Position numbers and translations under genes: made by a program
Origin: Desulforudis sp.
Lineage (GTDB): Bacteria > Bacillota > Desulfotomaculia > Desulfotomaculales > Desulforudaceae
Assembly: GCA_014859075.1 (NCBI GenBank)
Contig: JACUUW010000033.1
Span: 1-13,208 of the forward strand
Direction of reading: 5' to 3'
Length of the DNA stretch: 13,208 nucleotides
The notes under the pieces: model-generated
What the model saw: only the letters and a program-made list of their open reading frames with translations
Database searches by the model: none
Told to the model about the DNA's origin: nothing
In this document: positions 12,605 through 13,208 of the stretch, piece by piece
Layout: each line of letters starts with the position of its first letter
How positions within the stretch are numbered: the first letter of the stretch is position 1

Positions 12605-13208
12605 TCACGGTACTGCCGCTATGAATCGTGTTACCCAGGGGCGGAGCAGGTAACCGGCCAGCTTCAGGACGTCGACGTTCCGGACGTTGAAGAGCCGGTT
12701 GCCGAGGTATCCGTTCAAGGAGCGGACCAACAGATCCAGCTTGGGGTTGTCCAGCTGCTCGTGAGCGCGGCGGAGGGCGAGGGAGTTCTGGTAACTCCGG
12801 CGTAGAGGGCGGGTGAGCTTTTCATAGCTGCCTAGGCCCAACAGGTCGTGGGCGGCGTAAACGCCGGTCAGGATGGCCGGGAACTGGCCGAAGCCCATGA
12901 AGGGCATGATCGCCCCGAAGCAGTTACCGGTGAAGAAGGTGTTGCCGATCCGGGGATATTTACAGATCCCGATGCTGTACCCGGTGATCTCGAAATGGTC
13001 CACGACCTTCAAGTCCTGGTCCAGGTCGCGGCAGACCCGGTCGTAAAAGGCGTCCCACATGTCGTTCACGTCCCGTTCCTGGTTTTCTGGGTAGTCCGGG
13101 TAGGCGATCACGATGTGGGCTTCTTTGTCCGAGAAGGGGATCAGGTAGCCGTAACCCTTGGGCGCCAAGCGTGTGTCCAGCCAGGCCCGCACGGTGTAGC
13201 GGTCGAAT
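12605..13208 (-). CDS. Geranylgeranyl-reductase-family FAD-dependent oxidoreductase, 5' end outside window
   Basis: The minus strand is open from the window edge to TGA at 12605, giving about 200 residues of the C-terminal half. APKGYGYLIPFSDKEAHIV matches the substrate-domain strand of geranylgeranyl reductase-type flavoproteins. GNTFFTGNCFGAIMPFMGFG (with AILTGVYAAHDL) is the FAD-proximal G-D-A-x-x-x-x-P-x-x-G-x-G-like segment, though with GNCFG in place of the common GDAAG. The family reduces isoprenoid double bonds (quinone or lipid side chains) or acts as a less defined NAD(P)/FAD oxidoreductase. The FAD-binding GxGxxG start lies beyond the window. Confidence 0.82.
   Translation of the reverse strand, partial: FDRYTVRAWLDTRLAPKGYGYLIPFSDKEAHIVIAYPDYPENQERDVNDMWDAFYDRVCRDLDQDLKVVDHFEITGYSIGICKYPRIGNTFFTGNCFGAIMPFMGFGQFPAILTGVYAAHDLLGLGSYEKLTRPLRRSYQNSLALRRAHEQLDNPKLDLLVRSLNGYLGNRLFNVRNVDVLKLAGYLLRPWVTRFIAAVP

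Noticed and set aside
1..13208. Mobile element, CRISPR array, phage or toxin-antitoxin module
   Set aside because: No transposase or integrase motifs, no target-site duplications next to terminal inverted repeats, no regularly spaced repeats and no small overlapping gene pair were found despite the many truncations.

Overview
The window looks like chromosomal DNA from a GC-rich, spore-former-type Firmicute (Desulfotomaculum, Pelotomaculum, Desulforudis or Ammonifex relatives). Three things point there. Several genes use GTG or TTG starts behind AGGAGG-type ribosome binding sites. The gene set includes copper-amine-oxidase-type stalk domains fused to a glucosaminidase, a KinA/KinE-like multi-PAS kinase, a DUF5320 mini-protein and lipoproteins. 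The recognisable promoters are sigma-A-like. This is inference from style and gene content; no marker gene fixes the genus.

Layout. 1-3127 (minus strand): a YqaA/DedA-type membrane protein (partial at the window edge) behind its own promoter and a structured leader of about 205 nt, preceded by a large soluble four-PAS histidine kinase. 3290-3844: the decayed 3' end of a BaiN/HI0933-type flavoprotein (plus), overlapped tail to tail by a glycine-rich DUF5320 gene (minus) with a near-consensus promoter. 3971-4784 (minus): a YfcE-like metallophosphoesterase and a C-terminal scrap of a TauE/SafE transporter. 4785-5127: non-coding, with a compact array of alternating inverted elements. 5128-6387 (plus): a secreted stalk-domain glucosaminidase. 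6410-7531 (minus): a winged-helix, cysteine-rich 2x[4Fe-4S] protein. 7706-8279 (plus): a truncated, frameshifted sodium:alanine symporter that still keeps its intrinsic terminator. 8355-9188: an unrecognised four-helix membrane protein (plus) and a KdgF-like cupin (minus), convergent. 9409-12376 (plus): a run of envelope genes (a beta-propeller lipoprotein, a two-helix small protein, a four-helix lipoprotein) interrupted by a graveyard of gene ends (PrsA head, FtsW tail, PQQ-propeller head). 12605-13208 (minus): the C-terminal part of a geranylgeranyl-reductase-type flavoprotein.

The genes do not form one obvious pathway. The intact ones are mostly envelope functions (membrane protein, wall hydrolase, lipoproteins) or stand-alone redox and sensor proteins. 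The most striking property is decay: at least five different pseudogene fragments in 13 kb, one of which joins the secretion-signal half of a foldase gene in frame to the tail of a FtsW-type gene. I see no phage, CRISPR, toxin-antitoxin, rRNA/tRNA or complete insertion sequence. I found no convincing new multi-gene system; the best leads are the DUF5320 promoter/operator, the chimeric lipoprotein, the divergent YfcE subfamily and the paralogous membrane module in the 9.4-12.4 kb lipoprotein run.
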